Source of the DNA: Clostridia bacterium
GTDB lineage: Bacteria > Bacillota > Clostridia > Oscillospirales > CAG-272
Direction of reading: 5' to 3'
Length of the DNA: 14,971 nt
Assembly: GCA_017625275.1 (NCBI GenBank)
Contig: JAGALI010000080.1
Span: 1-14,971 of the forward strand
Shown: positions 14,799 through 14,971 of the stretch, in pieces
Numbering within the stretch: the first letter of the stretch is position 1
How the letters are laid out: each line of letters starts with the position of its first letter
Program-made: the position numbers and the translations under genes
The notes under the pieces: model-generated
The model's database searches: none
The model's input: only the letters and a program-made list of their open reading frames with translations
What the model was told of the DNA's origin: nothing

Positions 14799-14829
14799 AA
14801 AAGCCTCTTGCGAGATGCAAGAGGCTTTT
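14799..14829 (-). terminator. Rho-independent terminator of the hydrogenase gene
   Basis: A perfect 13-bp stem (AAAAGCCTCTTGC with GCAAGAGGCTTTT) encloses the 5-base loop GAGAT. It lies about 18 bases beyond the hydrogenase stop on the minus strand. It is back to back with the terminator of the convergent dehydrogenase gene. Confidence 0.8.
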
Positions 14830-14847
14830 ATTTATTGGATTTTTAAA

Positions 14848-14971
14848 TTAAATTCCACGCTTTACATACTTTGTATGAAGAACCTCGTGTGCCTTGTGGC
14901 TACCTGGCTCACCAAAGTATTCATCATAGAGCTTCTTTACTGCAGAGTTTTCGTGTGATTTTCTCAAATCC
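14848..14971 (-). CDS. [FeFe] hydrogenase, C-terminal end (cut by window edge)
   Basis: The last 40 codons before the TAA at 14848 are visible, starting DLRKSHENSAVKKLYDEYFG and ending SHKAHEVLHTKYVKRGI. The LRxSHEN segment, the LYDEYFGEPGSHKAHE motif and LHTKYV are characteristic of the small-subunit-like C-terminal tail of clostridial [FeFe] hydrogenases (HydA, or the NAD(P)-linked HndD/HydA1 subunits). The H-cluster cysteines lie upstream, outside the window. The enzyme would produce or oxidise H2 in the cytoplasm and depend on Fe-S clusters. Whether it is monomeric or part of an electron-bifurcating complex cannot be told here. Confidence 0.88.
   Translation of the reverse strand, partial: DLRKSHENSAVKKLYDEYFGEPGSHKAHEVLHTKYVKRGI

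Noticed and set aside
1..14971. tRNA, rRNA, CRISPR array, insertion sequence, prophage or toxin-antitoxin genes
   Set aside because: No direct-repeat arrays, transposase or integrase motifs, cloverleaf-like sequences or small paired genes were seen; nearly all sequence is explained by housekeeping genes and their signals.

Overview
The window is about 15 kb of low-GC DNA from an anaerobic, fermentative Firmicute of the class Clostridia, most likely a gut-type member. The evidence is a MetH that lacks its activation domain with that domain encoded as a separate gene, a two-gene SufC-SufB iron-sulfur system, AdhE, the C-terminal tail of an [FeFe] hydrogenase, and an L27 with a cleavable N-terminal extension next to the Prp protease. 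Promoters are of the housekeeping sigma type, often with a TGn extended -10, and Shine-Dalgarno sites are strong. Most genes are on the minus strand; an ECF transporter S component and a short-chain dehydrogenase are on the plus strand.

Layout from left to right. (1) Positions 1-3861 hold a methionine operon transcribed leftward: metF, a stand-alone MetH activation-domain gene, and metH, which runs off the left edge. The genes are coupled by GTGA and TAATG overlaps. The leader is short, has no riboswitch, and carries an 18-bp perfect palindrome at the predicted start of transcription. (2) Positions 3871-6615 hold adhE with its terminator, interrupted by one in-frame TAG. (3) Positions 6630-8384 hold sufC and a short sufB, the latter interrupted by one in-frame TAA. 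(4) Positions 8447-9588 hold the rplU-prp-rpmA ribosomal operon, with a consensus promoter, an L21-type structured leader and a strong terminator. (5) Positions 9621-10382 hold a YugP-type membrane zinc peptidase, divergent from an ECF S component at 10464-10991. (6) Positions 11089-13976 hold a GH2 beta-galactosidase, convergent with the ECF gene (shared bidirectional terminator) and divergent from a short-chain dehydrogenase (14040-14759) that resembles YmfI. (7) The right edge holds two back-to-back terminators and the last 40 codons of an [FeFe] hydrogenase on the minus strand.

The genes serve central functions: one-carbon and methionine metabolism, ethanol fermentation and hydrogen production as electron sinks, Fe-S cluster assembly, ribosome synthesis, vitamin uptake and lactose use. 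I see no phage, transposon, CRISPR array, tRNA or rRNA, and no clearly new system.

The most striking feature is that three conserved genes in the left half (the MetH activator, adhE and sufB) are each broken by a single-nucleotide event, while the flanking sequence stays in good family register on both sides. This suggests either sequence errors in this stretch or very recent inactivation. All gaps between genes are shorter than 300 bases.
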